Shown piece by piece: positions 26,188 to 35,149 of a DNA stretch of 64,000 bases. Each line of letters begins with the position of its first letter. The first letter of the stretch is position 1. Source of the DNA: Thalassococcus sp. S3 (GTDB lineage Bacteria > Pseudomonadota > Alphaproteobacteria > Rhodobacterales > Rhodobacteraceae). Position numbers and translations under genes: made by a program. The notes beneath the pieces are model-generated. The model did not search any database, had not been told where the DNA came from, and saw only the letters and a program-made list of their open reading frames with translations. Location: NCBI RefSeq assembly GCF_004216475.1, contig NZ_CP022303.1:868001-932000 (forward strand), written 5' to 3'.

Positions 26188-27747
26188 TTATTTTCCGGCC
26201 AGTTTTTGAGCGAGCAGCGTTCCCGGCCCCGCGCCCGTCCCGCCCCCGGGCCACACGGCAGCGCCGGTGTGATAGAGGTTCCTGATCGCCGTCCGGCCAT
26301 CGGCAAACCCCCGAACGGGGCGGTTCAAAAAGTGCTGGTGTAAATGATGGCTGCCGCAGACCTGATCGCCGCCGACCAGGTTGGGGTTGTCCGCTTCCAA
26401 CATATCGGGTGTGACAACGTGTTGGCCCAGGATACTGTCGCGCAAACCGGGCGCATAGCGTTCGACGATATCAAGGACGCGGTTGGCAAACGGCTCTGCC
26501 GCGTCTGCCCAGGTCAGCGCATCGATCTCCCCTTTGGCATCCCCCTTGATCTGACCCGGCACCATCCGCACCTGAAGCCACAACACGTGCTTACCTGCCG
26601 GCGCTCGCGACGGATCGACCACGGTGGGCTGCCCGCACACGATCACCGGCTCGTCCGGCAACTTGCCCGCTTTCGCCTGCGCGTAGGTCCGCGCCATCTG
26701 TTCCAAGGAGGGAGCCAGATGGACGTAGGCGAATTTCTTCAGCTCAGCCGCGCGCCAATTCGGCAGGGCGTCCAGCGCAAGATGGATCATCATGGTTCCG
26801 GGGGCATGCTGGAACTGTGCCATCTCCCGGTCGTAACGCTCATGCCCGGTCTCACCGGCCAGCTTTCGCAACGCGCCGGGCGCGACATTCGCGATGACGG
26901 CTTTGGCCGCGTTCACCTGACGTCCATCCGCAAGCTCGATCCCGGATGCCTGTCCTGATGTGTGAACGATGCGTGCCACTTTTGCATCGCAACGCACTTT
27001 GCCGCCACGCGCCTCTATCATGCCGACCATGGCTTTGATCATCGTGTCGGCGCCACCTGCACCCAACACCATGCCAAAGGCTTGTCCTGCCATTGCCTCA
27101 AGGTAGGGAAAGACCGCGCCGCCCGCCACGTCAGGCGCAAAATCCAGGTGCATTCCCCAGACGGCCAACGCGGCTTTCACATGCTCGCTTTCAAACGTCT
27201 GATCCAGCCAGTCCCTGGGCGACATGGTCATGAATTTCGCAAGATCCAGGCATTCGCCACTCCCGTTCTTGCGCCACAGCGTCCAGGATAAAGTTGCGAT
27301 TGCACCTAATGTCATCGGTGTGCCCAGAACCGGTAAGATGCGGTCGGCCTGGGTGGAAAAACTATCGGTGAGCGCTTTCCAGGCCTCTGCATCCGCATCA
27401 GAAAATCCCCGGATACGCGCAGTTGTCAGCGCGGCATCTGCCGAGACACCAAACCACCGACCGTCCGGAAAGAGGGATGCAAAGGGATGAGATGTGGGCA
27501 CGAACGCCAACCCATGTTTCGCCAGTTCTGCCGCATTCTCGTTGTAAAACCGCGAACCCGCAAACAAGGAAAGGTTCATTGCGGCCCAGTCATGGCGAAA
27601 CCCGGGCACTGTGTAGGCACCGGTTTTGACCGCCCCACCCGGTTCTGACGCCTGCTCAAAAACCTCAACGCTCCATCCGCGCGCGGCCAGGTGACATGCG
27701 CAGGCAAGAGAGTTGTGGCCTGCACCGATGATGACTGCATCTGGCAT
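26188..27747 (-). CDS. phytoene-desaturase-like NAD(P)/FAD-dependent oxidoreductase (paralogue A)
   Basis: 519 residues. The N-terminal dinucleotide fold IIGAGHNSLACACHLAARG and the following E for ribose binding indicate FAD. The C-terminus has NLVGGD...RNLYHTGAAVWPGGGTGAG, the family FAD-binding tail (COG1233/PYROXD2 type). It is the first gene of the leftward importer operon and is divergent from a cyclase gene. A second member of the family lies at 28666-30228 with the same NLVGGD and RNL-x-H-x-GA blocks. It probably oxidises or desaturates a small cyclic or amine compound; substrate unknown. Confidence 0.88.
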   Translation of the reverse strand: MPDAVIIGAGHNSLACACHLAARGWSVEVFEQASEPGGAVKTGAYTVPGFRHDWAAMNLSLFAGSRFYNENAAELAKHGLAFVPTSHPFASLFPDGRWFGVSADAALTTARIRGFSDADAEAWKALTDSFSTQADRILPVLGTPMTLGAIATLSWTLWRKNGSGECLDLAKFMTMSPRDWLDQTFESEHVKAALAVWGMHLDFAPDVAGGAVFPYLEAMAGQAFGMVLGAGGADTMIKAMVGMIEARGGKVRCDAKVARIVHTSGQASGIELADGRQVNAAKAVIANVAPGALRKLAGETGHERYDREMAQFQHAPGTMMIHLALDALPNWRAAELKKFAYVHLAPSLEQMARTYAQAKAGKLPDEPVIVCGQPTVVDPSRAPAGKHVLWLQVRMVPGQIKGDAKGEIDALTWADAAEPFANRVLDIVERYAPGLRDSILGQHVVTPDMLEADNPNLVGGDQVCGSHHLHQHFLNRPVRGFADGRTAIRNLYHTGAAVWPGGGTGAGPGTLLAQKLAGK

Positions 27748-27792
27748 TAACAGGATAACTTTCTAAGACGATTTTCAAAATTAATTGCAAAT

Positions 27793-27806
27793 ACAAGTAT
27801 TCTTGT
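27793..27806. promoter_or_regulatory. inverted repeat in divergent promoter, probable MarR operator
   Basis: ACAAG-TATT-CTTGT with perfect 5-base arms, within an AT-rich stretch between the divergent oxidoreductase A and cyclase genes. A MarR gene closes the rightward operon, so it is the likely ligand. Assignment is by position. Confidence 0.5.
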
Positions 27807-27868
27807 CTAGCGTTTCGTCAATAAAAGTGGCCAATCGCACGCTGCTTTGACCAATTGGGGAGAAAGAG

Positions 27869-28660
27869 ATGAATTCTTCAGACGTCGTGACACATCTTGG
27901 CGGAATGCTGGCTTCTGGTGGCGTAGAGGTTGTGGACTGCTCCGGCGTGCTGGGCCCGGATACGCCAATCCTTCAACTACCCCCCGACTTTGCGAAGAAC
28001 ACGCCCAAGGTGGAGATCCACAAGATCTCGGAATACGACAATGATGGCCCGTTCTTTGCCTGGAACTGGATGGTTTTGGGGGAACATTCGGGCACGCATT
28101 TTGATGCGCCCCACCATTGGATTACCGGCAAAGACTATGAAGACGGCTATACCGACAGCCTTGAGGTTCAAAGGCTGATCGCGCCTGTCAATGTGATCGA
28201 CTGTTCCGCCCAATCAGCCAATGACGAGGATTTCCTACTGACAGCGGAAGGCGTCAAGGCCTGGGAAGCCGAGCACGGAGAGATCGGTAAAGGCGAATGG
28301 GTCGTCATGCGCACCGATTGGGACAAACGCGTTCACGACGAAGCCAAGTTTTTAAACGCGGATGAAAGCGGGCCCCATTCTCCCGGCCCGACGCCGGATT
28401 GCATCGAGTATCTGCTGAGCAAGAAAATCGTGGGATGGGGGACGCAATGTATTGGCACAGATGCCGGGCAGGCCGGTGGGATGGAGCCGCCATTCCCCGC
28501 GCATAACCTGCTGCACCGCGATAATTGTTTCGGATTGGCATCCTTGGCCAATCTGGACAAGCTGCCGGCCAAGGGCGCGATCCTGATCGCGGCTCCGCTG
28601 AAAATCAAGAATGGCACGGGGAGCCCAATCCGCGCTTTGGCGTTGGTTCCAAAAGCCTGA
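27869..28660 (+). CDS. cyclase/KynB-family metal hydrolase, isatin-hydrolase-like (paralogue)
   Basis: 263 residues; GGGGAGAAAGAG precedes the ATG. The metal motif is HSGTHFDAPHHW (73-84), giving ligands His73, His77 and Asp79. Blocks GTDAGQAGGMEPPFPAH and LKIKNGTGSPIRALAL closely match the cyclase at 5459-6238, so the two are paralogues. It starts the rightward operon cyclase, FAD oxidoreductase, MarR. Hydrolytic opening of a cyclic amide or lactone made by the oxidoreductases is plausible. Confidence 0.87.
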   Translation: MNSSDVVTHLGGMLASGGVEVVDCSGVLGPDTPILQLPPDFAKNTPKVEIHKISEYDNDGPFFAWNWMVLGEHSGTHFDAPHHWITGKDYEDGYTDSLEVQRLIAPVNVIDCSAQSANDEDFLLTAEGVKAWEAEHGEIGKGEWVVMRTDWDKRVHDEAKFLNADESGPHSPGPTPDCIEYLLSKKIVGWGTQCIGTDAGQAGGMEPPFPAHNLLHRDNCFGLASLANLDKLPAKGAILIAAPLKIKNGTGSPIRALALVPKA

Positions 28661-28665
28661 TCATC

Positions 28666-30228
28666 ATGGCGTCTTATGATCATTTGATCATCGGCTCTGG
28701 CATCAATGCGCTGGTGGCCGCATCTATGTTGTCCAAAAAGGGCGACACAGTCCTTGTGATCGAACGTGAAGATCGCATCGGCGGGTGTATGTACACAGCC
28801 GACGACGTCACCTTGCCCGGGTTTCATCACGATGTGATGGCGGCAACTTTCGTGCTGTTCATGACAGGTCCTGCACAGGCCGAACTGGGCGAAGACCTCG
28901 CCAAACATGGGTTCGAATACTGCCACACACAGCACCCGACCGCTGTTTTGCGCCCCAATGGCAATGCCCTGCGGCTTGAGATGGATCGGGCGGCCAATGT
29001 CGCCCGCTTCAACGAACGGTCGGCAGGCGATGGCGAACAGCACGCCGCGGATGTTGGAGAGATCGAACAGGATGCGGAGTTTCTCTTCTCCCTGTTGGGT
29101 CAGCCGCTTTGGTCGCGCAAGATGGCCTGGCTGTTGGCAAAGCGGGCCTGGAAAACCGGTCTGGGTCCGCTGAAAGCCTGGTTTGGGGAAGCCCTGGAAC
29201 CTGCGCGGGGGTGGCTGGAAGGCAGCTATACCAGCGAGGATGTCCAAGCGCTTTGGGCCCCGTGGGTGTTGCATACAGGTCTTACCCCGGAAACCAGCTA
29301 CAGCGGCCAAATGGGCAAGGTCATCGCCTTTGCACTGGAGGCTGCGGGCGCGCCCGTCGTCAAAGGCGGTGCGGGGCAGGCGGCGCAGGCGTTCCGATCC
29401 CTAATCGAAGCCAACGGGGGGGAGGTGCGCACAGGCGTCGAAGCGCAAAGGATCCTGATCGAGAACGGCTCTGCCATCGGGGTCAAAACCTCGGATGGCG
29501 AAACATTTAGGGCACGGAATGTTATCGCAAGCACAGCCCCTGGACAGCTTTACGACGGGCTTCTTGGCGAGGCTGAGGCTCCGACACGTCGCAAGGCATT
29601 CCGCCACGGTCGTGGGAATTTCCAGCTTCACTTTGCCTTGGACGGCCCGATCCAATGGAAGGCCGAAGGTCTGGATGATGTTGCATTGATCCATCTGTCG
29701 GACGGCATCGATTCTGTGTCGAAGTCCAGCAACGAGGCAGAGCGGGGCCTGCTGCCGGAAACGCCGACAATCTGCGTAGGACAGCCACATCGTCTGGACC
29801 CATCCCGCTGTCCCGAAGGCAAAGCGATCCTTTGGCTGCAAATCCCCGACGCCCCCTGCGTGATCAAGGGGGATGCCGCGGACGAAATTCAAACGACAGC
29901 CCATTGGACTGCAGATCTAAGAGAGGCGTTTGCAGATCGGGTCGAAGCGATCCTGGAAGGTCATATTGCCAATTGGTCAGAAATCAGGCTAAAGCGTCGG
30001 GCCTATTCTCCGGCCGATATTGCAGACATGAACATCAACCTTGTCGGTGGCGATCCATATGGCGGTGCTTGCACGCTGGATCAGTTCTTTGTCTGGCGGC
30101 CCTTTCCTGGTCAAAGGAACAATGACACGGTGATTAGAAACCTTCACCACATCGGCGCGTCGACGCATCCGGGTCCGGGACTGGGTGGCGGATCGGGTTA
30201 CAATCTGGCCAAGAGGTTGGGCGCGTGA
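28666..30228 (+). CDS. phytoene-desaturase-like NAD(P)/FAD-dependent oxidoreductase (paralogue B)
   Basis: 520 residues from the ATG at 28666, 5 bases after the cyclase stop; the 47-codon upstream extension reads through the cyclase gene out of frame. N-terminal FAD fold LIIGSGINALVAASMLSKKG then ERxxRIGG. C-terminal tail NLVGGDPYGGACTLDQFF and RNLHHIGASTHPGPGLGGGSG. It shares its architecture with paralogue A across the divergent promoter; the pair may act as two steps or as a heteromer. Its stop overlaps the MarR start as GTGA. Confidence 0.88.
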   Translation: MASYDHLIIGSGINALVAASMLSKKGDTVLVIEREDRIGGCMYTADDVTLPGFHHDVMAATFVLFMTGPAQAELGEDLAKHGFEYCHTQHPTAVLRPNGNALRLEMDRAANVARFNERSAGDGEQHAADVGEIEQDAEFLFSLLGQPLWSRKMAWLLAKRAWKTGLGPLKAWFGEALEPARGWLEGSYTSEDVQALWAPWVLHTGLTPETSYSGQMGKVIAFALEAAGAPVVKGGAGQAAQAFRSLIEANGGEVRTGVEAQRILIENGSAIGVKTSDGETFRARNVIASTAPGQLYDGLLGEAEAPTRRKAFRHGRGNFQLHFALDGPIQWKAEGLDDVALIHLSDGIDSVSKSSNEAERGLLPETPTICVGQPHRLDPSRCPEGKAILWLQIPDAPCVIKGDAADEIQTTAHWTADLREAFADRVEAILEGHIANWSEIRLKRRAYSPADIADMNINLVGGDPYGGACTLDQFFVWRPFPGQRNNDTVIRNLHHIGASTHPGPGLGGGSGYNLAKRLGA

Positions 30229-30701
30229 CCGCACACGACGCGAAAGGTCGGTATAAGTCTCTCGGAGAAATCGGCCTCGAAAACTTTGCGACGTACATGA
30301 TGAACCGGATCATGGCGCGCTATAACGCCCGGTTACGCGGGCGCATCAGATCCATGGGTCTGACCACCGCGAAAATGCGGGCATTGGCGGTGCTTTCGGT
30401 CATCGACGCCCCGCTGGTCGGAGAATTGGCTGTCTATTCCATCATCGAGAAGTCAACGCTTAGCCGCGCCCTTGATGCGCTGGAGGCGGATGGGCTCATC
30501 GTCCGATCCATGGACCGGGAGGATTCTCGCGCGATCCGGATCAGCATTACGCCCGACGGGCGCCGTGCCTTTGAAGAGGTCTGGCCCGACATGCTGGACT
30601 CCTACGAAGCCATGTTCGCGGGCATCGGAGATGACGAGCGTCAGGCTTTTCTTGGGACGCTCAAGAAGATGCTCAAAAACACGCGCGTGCATGACTATTG
30701 A
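30225..30701 (+). CDS. MarR-family transcriptional regulator
   Basis: 158 residues with a GTG start overlapping the oxidoreductase stop. The winged helix is visible: ELAVYSIIEKSTLSRALDALEADGLI then DREDSRAIRISITPDGRRA. It is part of the cyclase-oxidoreductase operon and probably autoregulates it and the divergent importer operon through the ACAAG-N4-CTTGT site at 27793. Confidence 0.9.
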   Translation: MTAHDAKGRYKSLGEIGLENFATYMMNRIMARYNARLRGRIRSMGLTTAKMRALAVLSVIDAPLVGELAVYSIIEKSTLSRALDALEADGLIVRSMDREDSRAIRISITPDGRRAFEEVWPDMLDSYEAMFAGIGDDERQAFLGTLKKMLKNTRVHDY

Positions 30702-30922
30702 GCCACGGCGATAGGGGCGGGTCCTGCGGCAGACAAAAGCGTCCGCCAAGCGCGCGGAACTATCCAAACCAGTGGGATCGTTCATCCTCAAGCCTCTCAG
30801 GTTGGTCATGACTACGCGTGTTTCGGCGCGACCTGCCGCGCTTGGGATGCTCTGAGCAAGCCCCATCTGGTTTCCCGGTGAAGCCTGATTGGCTGCACCT
30901 ATTGCCCAAAGGTCCCCGAGAT

Positions 30923-31897
30923 TCAGCCTACTGCCTCACGAATGGCAGCGATCGTGGCTTTGCGGTCGCGTCTGGCGGCGAGGGCCTCTTCCATATCCAC
31001 CTGCACAAAGCGCGTTTCGGTGTTGGGCTGAAGCTGCCCGATCAGGTCCATGTCAGCCGAGATAATGGTGCCGATCATGAAGTATCCGCCCCCTGACACC
31101 GCGTCGCGGTGCAGGATGATGGGCTCTGTGCCGCTGGGAACCTGAACCGAGCCGTAGGGATAGCACGCATCGGTGATGTTAGAAGGGTCAGAGCCCGCAC
31201 CGAAGGGCTGCTCACGGTCCACGAATTCCATCACCCGCCCGCCCTGAAAACGGTAGCCCATGCGATCCGCCTCGTTCGCGACTTTCCAGGTATCCTCGAA
31301 AAACCCCTTTTGCGCCGCCTCGGTGATCCTGTGCCAGTACAATCCCGGCAGCATCCGCAGTTCGGCCGCATTGCCCGGGCCACGGCGCAGGCTCTCGGGG
31401 ACCGACTTTCCCGCGCGCCCCGATGCCTTTTCGGGGCCAAGGGGAAGCGTGTCGCCCGGCTGCACGGCACGGCCTTCGTAGCCGCCAAGCGCCCCGATCG
31501 CATAGGTCGAGCGGCTGCCGAGCATCGGTTGTGTCGCGATCCCGCCAGAGATCGCGATGTAGCCCCGCGCTCCCGACCGCAGAAAGTCGAAGGAGAGCAC
31601 ATCGCCGGGCTTCACGTCGAAGGCGGTCCATCCCGGCTGTTCCTCGCCGTTCACCTTGGGCGGAAGATCCGCACCGCAGACGGCGACCGTGGCGTTTTCG
31701 GTGAATTCAAGCTCCGGACCCATGAACACCGCTTCCAGCCCTGCGGCCTCCTCGGGGTTGCCGACCAGCAGGTTGGCGGCCCGCATGGCCAGACGGTCCA
31801 TGGCCCCGCCCATCGGAATGCCAAGGTGGTAAAAGCCGGGCCGTCCCAGATCCTGGATCGTCGTCAGAATGCCCGATGAGATGATGTTAACCGGCAT
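30923..31897 (-). CDS. pxpC: 5-oxoprolinase subunit PxpC (KipA/AHS2 carboxyltransferase family)
   Basis: 324 residues of the AHS2 type: SGILTTIQDLGRPGFYHLGIP at the N-terminus, then GGAMDRLAMRAANLLVGN. With PxpA and PxpB it forms the ATP-dependent 5-oxoprolinase of bacteria; the same AHS1/AHS2 fold is the carboxyltransferase part of urea carboxylase. It is the last gene of an eight-gene operon and overlaps pxpB by 11 bases. The accompanying biotin genes make a true carboxyltransferase role possible. Confidence 0.9.
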   Translation of the reverse strand: MPVNIISSGILTTIQDLGRPGFYHLGIPMGGAMDRLAMRAANLLVGNPEEAAGLEAVFMGPELEFTENATVAVCGADLPPKVNGEEQPGWTAFDVKPGDVLSFDFLRSGARGYIAISGGIATQPMLGSRSTYAIGALGGYEGRAVQPGDTLPLGPEKASGRAGKSVPESLRRGPGNAAELRMLPGLYWHRITEAAQKGFFEDTWKVANEADRMGYRFQGGRVMEFVDREQPFGAGSDPSNITDACYPYGSVQVPSGTEPIILHRDAVSGGGYFMIGTIISADMDLIGQLQPNTETRFVQVDMEEALAARRDRKATIAAIREAVG

Positions 31898-32762
31898 AGA
31901 GGGCCTCCATCAGTTTGGCGTTGGTGCCGTCGATATCGGCGTTGTATTTCTCCAGATCGAAGACGACATCGCGGATCCGGGGCTCAAAACGACCCGCCTG
32001 CACATCCTCGACTGCCGCGTCATAGGCCTCCCGGTCGATCGGCTTCCATTTCACGATATCGCCGGGCTTGAAGAAAACCATGAAATCCTTGAGGTAGCTG
32101 ACCTTTTGCTGAGGATCGAAGATCGGCATCGGGGTGATGCCGAACATCTGGTAGCCGCCAGCCCCCCGCACCGAGTAGATGCAACTGAAGCAGCCACCGT
32201 ACCCGACGGTCAGTTTCGGCGTATCCGTGCGGGGACGCAGGTACTTAGGCACCTCGATCTGACGGGGGCGGTCGACCATCTGGTAAAGGAAGGGCAGGCC
32301 CGAGACGAAACCGACCATGCTGACGAACCACGGCGCGCCGGAATGCGCCTCGATAAAGGCCTGAACGTCCTCGAAACCATTGATCTCTGCCGCGTATTCG
32401 ATGTCGGTCGCGTCGGGATCCTGATGCCGCTCGCGAAAGCGCATCAGCGTCTCGTGGGTCCAGGGATCCTGATAGAAAACCGGGATCTCGATGATGCGGG
32501 TGTTCAGCGTCGCATCCGCCTGCTCTGCGTCGCGCTCCATTTCCTTGAGCAATCCCAGTAGCTTGTCGGGATGGATCACATCAGGATCGAACTTGATCTG
32601 GAAGGAGGCATTGGCCGGGCAGATCTCGGTCACACCGTCGATATTGGCGTCCCGGACGGCATTGGTGATGGCGAGCGAGACAAAGAACGCCTCAAGCGAC
32701 ATGGCGTCGTCGACCTCGACGAAAATGTGCTCGTCCCCGCCAAATGTATATCGGCATGTCAT
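31887..32762 (-). CDS. pxpB: 5-oxoprolinase subunit PxpB (KipI/AHS1 family)
   Basis: 291 residues from the ATG at 32762, which overlaps the accC stop as ATGA. The AHS1 signature YGGCFSCIYSVRGAGGYQMFG is split here by the usual GITPMPIFDP. It pairs with PxpC as one half of the carboxyltransferase-like heteromer. An upstream 25-codon extension is rejected. Confidence 0.88.
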   Translation of the reverse strand: MTCRYTFGGDEHIFVEVDDAMSLEAFFVSLAITNAVRDANIDGVTEICPANASFQIKFDPDVIHPDKLLGLLKEMERDAEQADATLNTRIIEIPVFYQDPWTHETLMRFRERHQDPDATDIEYAAEINGFEDVQAFIEAHSGAPWFVSMVGFVSGLPFLYQMVDRPRQIEVPKYLRPRTDTPKLTVGYGGCFSCIYSVRGAGGYQMFGITPMPIFDPQQKVSYLKDFMVFFKPGDIVKWKPIDREAYDAAVEDVQAGRFEPRIRDVVFDLEKYNADIDGTNAKLMEALYAG

Positions 32763-34156
32763 GCGGCTGTGTCTCCCTCCGTCTGCATTTTCCTTGCGAT
32801 GGTGTCGCCATGTGTCTCGAGCCAGGGCTCCAGCCACTTGGTGTGGACGCGGTTTTGCTTGACGTCATCGGCGTCCAGCAGCGCCTGAAATAGCGGGGCC
32901 GTGGTGGCCAGACCGCCGATGCGCAGCTCTGCCAGAGCGCGGGCGAGGCGGGCACATGCGGCCTCGCGGGTTTCGCCATGAACGATGAGTTTGCCCAGAA
33001 GCGAGTCGTAAAAGGGCGGCACGGTGTATCCGTAATAGAGCATGTGATCGAAGCGCACGCCGGGACCGGTCGGTACCTCAAGCGCGGAGACGGTGCCGGG
33101 AAACGGCATGAAGCCGTTCGACGGATCCTCGGCATTCAGGCGGACCTCGATGGAATGGCCGGTGCGGCCAATGTCGCCTTGTTTATGGCGAAGGGGTTCA
33201 CCGCCTGCGATGCGGATCATCTCGGCCACAAGGTCGAGGCCGGTGATCATCTCGGTGACGGGATGCTCCACCTGAATGCGGGTGTTCATCTCGATGAAAT
33301 AGAATTTGCCGGTTTCATCGTCGTAGAGGTATTCGACAGTGCCCGCGCCACGATAGCCGACGGACCGCGCAAGGTCGGCGGCGGAGGCGCAGATGGTCTG
33401 CCGGGTCTCTTCATCCAGCGCGGTCGAGGGGGCTTCCTCCCACACCTTTTGGCGACGTCGTTGAAGGGAACATTCCCGTTCCCAGCAATGGATCGCATCC
33501 GTGCCGTCGCCAAGGATCTGCACTTCGATATGGCGCGCGCGCTCGATGACCTTTTCGATATAGATGCCACCGTCGCCAAAGGCGGCTTTCGCCTCCGAGG
33601 ACGCTTGGGGGGCGAGTTTGCGGAAGCTTTCGGCATCTTCGGCAATGCGGATGCCGCGCCCGCCGCCGCCGGCAGACGCTTTGATCATCACGGGAAAACC
33701 GATCTGCACGGCCAGCCCTGCCGCCTCCTCCATATCGGTTATCACACCGTCGCTTCCGGGAACCGTGGGCACGCCCGCCTTGGCGGCTTGCGCGCGGGCG
33801 GCGGCTTTGTCGCCCATCAGCTTGATCGTCTCGCCGCTTGGCCCCACGAAGATCATGCCCGCATCCTCGACCGCTTGCGCGAATGCTCCGTTTTCGGACA
33901 GAAATCCGTAACCCGGGTGAATTGCATCGGCGCCGGTATCCTTGGCGGCTTTCAATATTGCTTCGGTATTCAGATAGGATTTGGCGGCCTGAGCCGGGCC
34001 GATATTCACCGCCTCATCCGCGATCCGAACCGCCAGCATGTCGGCATCGGCATCCGAATGCACCTGCACCGTCGCAATACCCAGATCCAGCGCCGCGCGG
34101 ATCACCCGCACCGCGATCTCGCCTCGATTGGCGATCAGGAGTTTGTGGATGCCCAT
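32759..34156 (-). CDS. accC: biotin carboxylase (AccC type)
   Basis: 465 residues with the full biotin carboxylase layout: KLLIANRGEIAVRVIRAA N-terminus, ATP-grasp loop ASAGGGGRGIRIA, and MNTRIQVEHPVTEMITGLDL catalytic region with the conserved Glu and Arg. It carboxylates biotin on the carrier encoded just upstream, using ATP and bicarbonate. Placement inside a pxp operon rather than beside acetyl-CoA carboxyltransferase genes suggests a dedicated role. Confidence 0.93.
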   Translation of the reverse strand: MGIHKLLIANRGEIAVRVIRAALDLGIATVQVHSDADADMLAVRIADEAVNIGPAQAAKSYLNTEAILKAAKDTGADAIHPGYGFLSENGAFAQAVEDAGMIFVGPSGETIKLMGDKAAARAQAAKAGVPTVPGSDGVITDMEEAAGLAVQIGFPVMIKASAGGGGRGIRIAEDAESFRKLAPQASSEAKAAFGDGGIYIEKVIERARHIEVQILGDGTDAIHCWERECSLQRRRQKVWEEAPSTALDEETRQTICASAADLARSVGYRGAGTVEYLYDDETGKFYFIEMNTRIQVEHPVTEMITGLDLVAEMIRIAGGEPLRHKQGDIGRTGHSIEVRLNAEDPSNGFMPFPGTVSALEVPTGPGVRFDHMLYYGYTVPPFYDSLLGKLIVHGETREAACARLARALAELRIGGLATTAPLFQALLDADDVKQNRVHTKWLEPWLETHGDTIARKMQTEGDTAA

Positions 34157-34392
34157 CAGTCCAGCTTCACCAGAACCTGTCCGGCGGTGACCGGGTCAGT
34201 GTCTTCGACTTCGTATGAAGCGACGGTCCCCTCGCCATCGGCCTTGACCTCGTGGAAAGTTTTCATCACCTCCACAAGGCCGATCGTGTCGCCCTTGGCC
34301 ACGCTGTCGCCGACCTCCTTATAGGGCGGCTCGTCCGGGGACGGTTTGCGATAGAAGGTTCCGGGGATCGGCGATTTGATCTCATGTGCCAT
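34156..34392 (-). CDS. accB: biotin carboxyl carrier protein, short
   Basis: 78 residues, essentially one lipoyl/biotinyl domain. The attachment motif is EVMKTF with Lys44 (the usual form is E-A-M-K-M). Flanking IKSPIPGTFYRKPSPDEPPYK is typical. It lacks the long N-terminal arm of AccB from fatty acid synthesis, which again points to a dedicated carboxylase. Its stop overlaps the accC start. Confidence 0.9.
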   Translation of the reverse strand: MAHEIKSPIPGTFYRKPSPDEPPYKEVGDSVAKGDTIGLVEVMKTFHEVKADGEGTVASYEVEDTDPVTAGQVLVKLD

Positions 34393-34410
34393 ATGTTGGG
34401 TCCTCGGCTG

Positions 34411-35136
34411 TCAGGCGGCTTTGAGTTGTGCAAGGGCGGCGCTGGCCGCCTTGGCGATGTCTTCGGAATTGGGTGTGTCGGAATGAATGCAGATGGTCTC
34501 TGCCCGGACCGGCAAGGACTGGCCCCCCACCGTCTCCATCGTGCCATCGGCGACGGCCCGGTGGACGCGCTCGGCGGCCACAGCAGGGTCCACTGCGTCA
34601 TGCGCGCGCGTGATGATCAGCTTGCCCGTGTCATCGTAATCAAGGTCGGCGAAGAATTCTGCGATGAACCCCGCGCCCTCGGCCTGGTAGATGGTTTCAT
34701 GCAAGGTGCCCGCGAGACCCATCACCGGCAGATCGTAGAGCCTTGAAGCCGCTGCGATGGCGCGCGCGATGTGGTCCTGCCGCGCCGCCATGCCGTAAAG
34801 CGCGCCGTGTGGCTTGATATGGGCAAGCGTGGTGCCTGCCTGTTTACAGAACGCATTGAGCGCGCCGATCTGGTAGAGGACGATGTTCAACATTTCTTCT
34901 TCGTCGATCTTCATCTCCCTCCGCCCGAAACCGGGCAGATCGGGAAGGGAGACATGCGCGCCGATCCTGACGTCATGCGTGACCGCCAGTTCCACCGTCT
35001 TGCGCATGTGGTTCGGATCGCTTGCGTGAAACCCGCAGGCGACGTTGGCCTGGTCGATATAGGGCATCAGCGCTGCGTCGTTGCCCATGTGATAAAGGCC
35101 GAAGCTTTCGCCCATGTCGCAGTTCAGGTCTGCCAT
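34411..35136 (-). CDS. pxpA: 5-oxoprolinase subunit PxpA (LamB/YcsF family)
   Basis: 241 residues from the ATG at 35136 (GGGAGA upstream). The N-terminus DLNCDMGESFGLYHMGND and HASDPNHMRKTVELA, VRIGAHVSLPDLPGFGRREM are family signatures; acidic and His residues bind the substrate and metal. It is the ring-opening subunit for 5-oxoproline or a related lactam. Gene order pxpA-accB-accC-pxpB-pxpC. Confidence 0.92.
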   Translation of the reverse strand: MADLNCDMGESFGLYHMGNDAALMPYIDQANVACGFHASDPNHMRKTVELAVTHDVRIGAHVSLPDLPGFGRREMKIDEEEMLNIVLYQIGALNAFCKQAGTTLAHIKPHGALYGMAARQDHIARAIAAASRLYDLPVMGLAGTLHETIYQAEGAGFIAEFFADLDYDDTGKLIITRAHDAVDPAVAAERVHRAVADGTMETVGGQSLPVRAETICIHSDTPNSEDIAKAASAALAQLKAA

Positions 35137-35149
35137 TCCGAATTCTCCC

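Noticed and set aside
32978..34324. 448-codon open frame antisense to accC and accB
   Set aside because: Composition is His/Gly/Asp-rich without domains; biotin carboxylase on the other strand is unambiguous.
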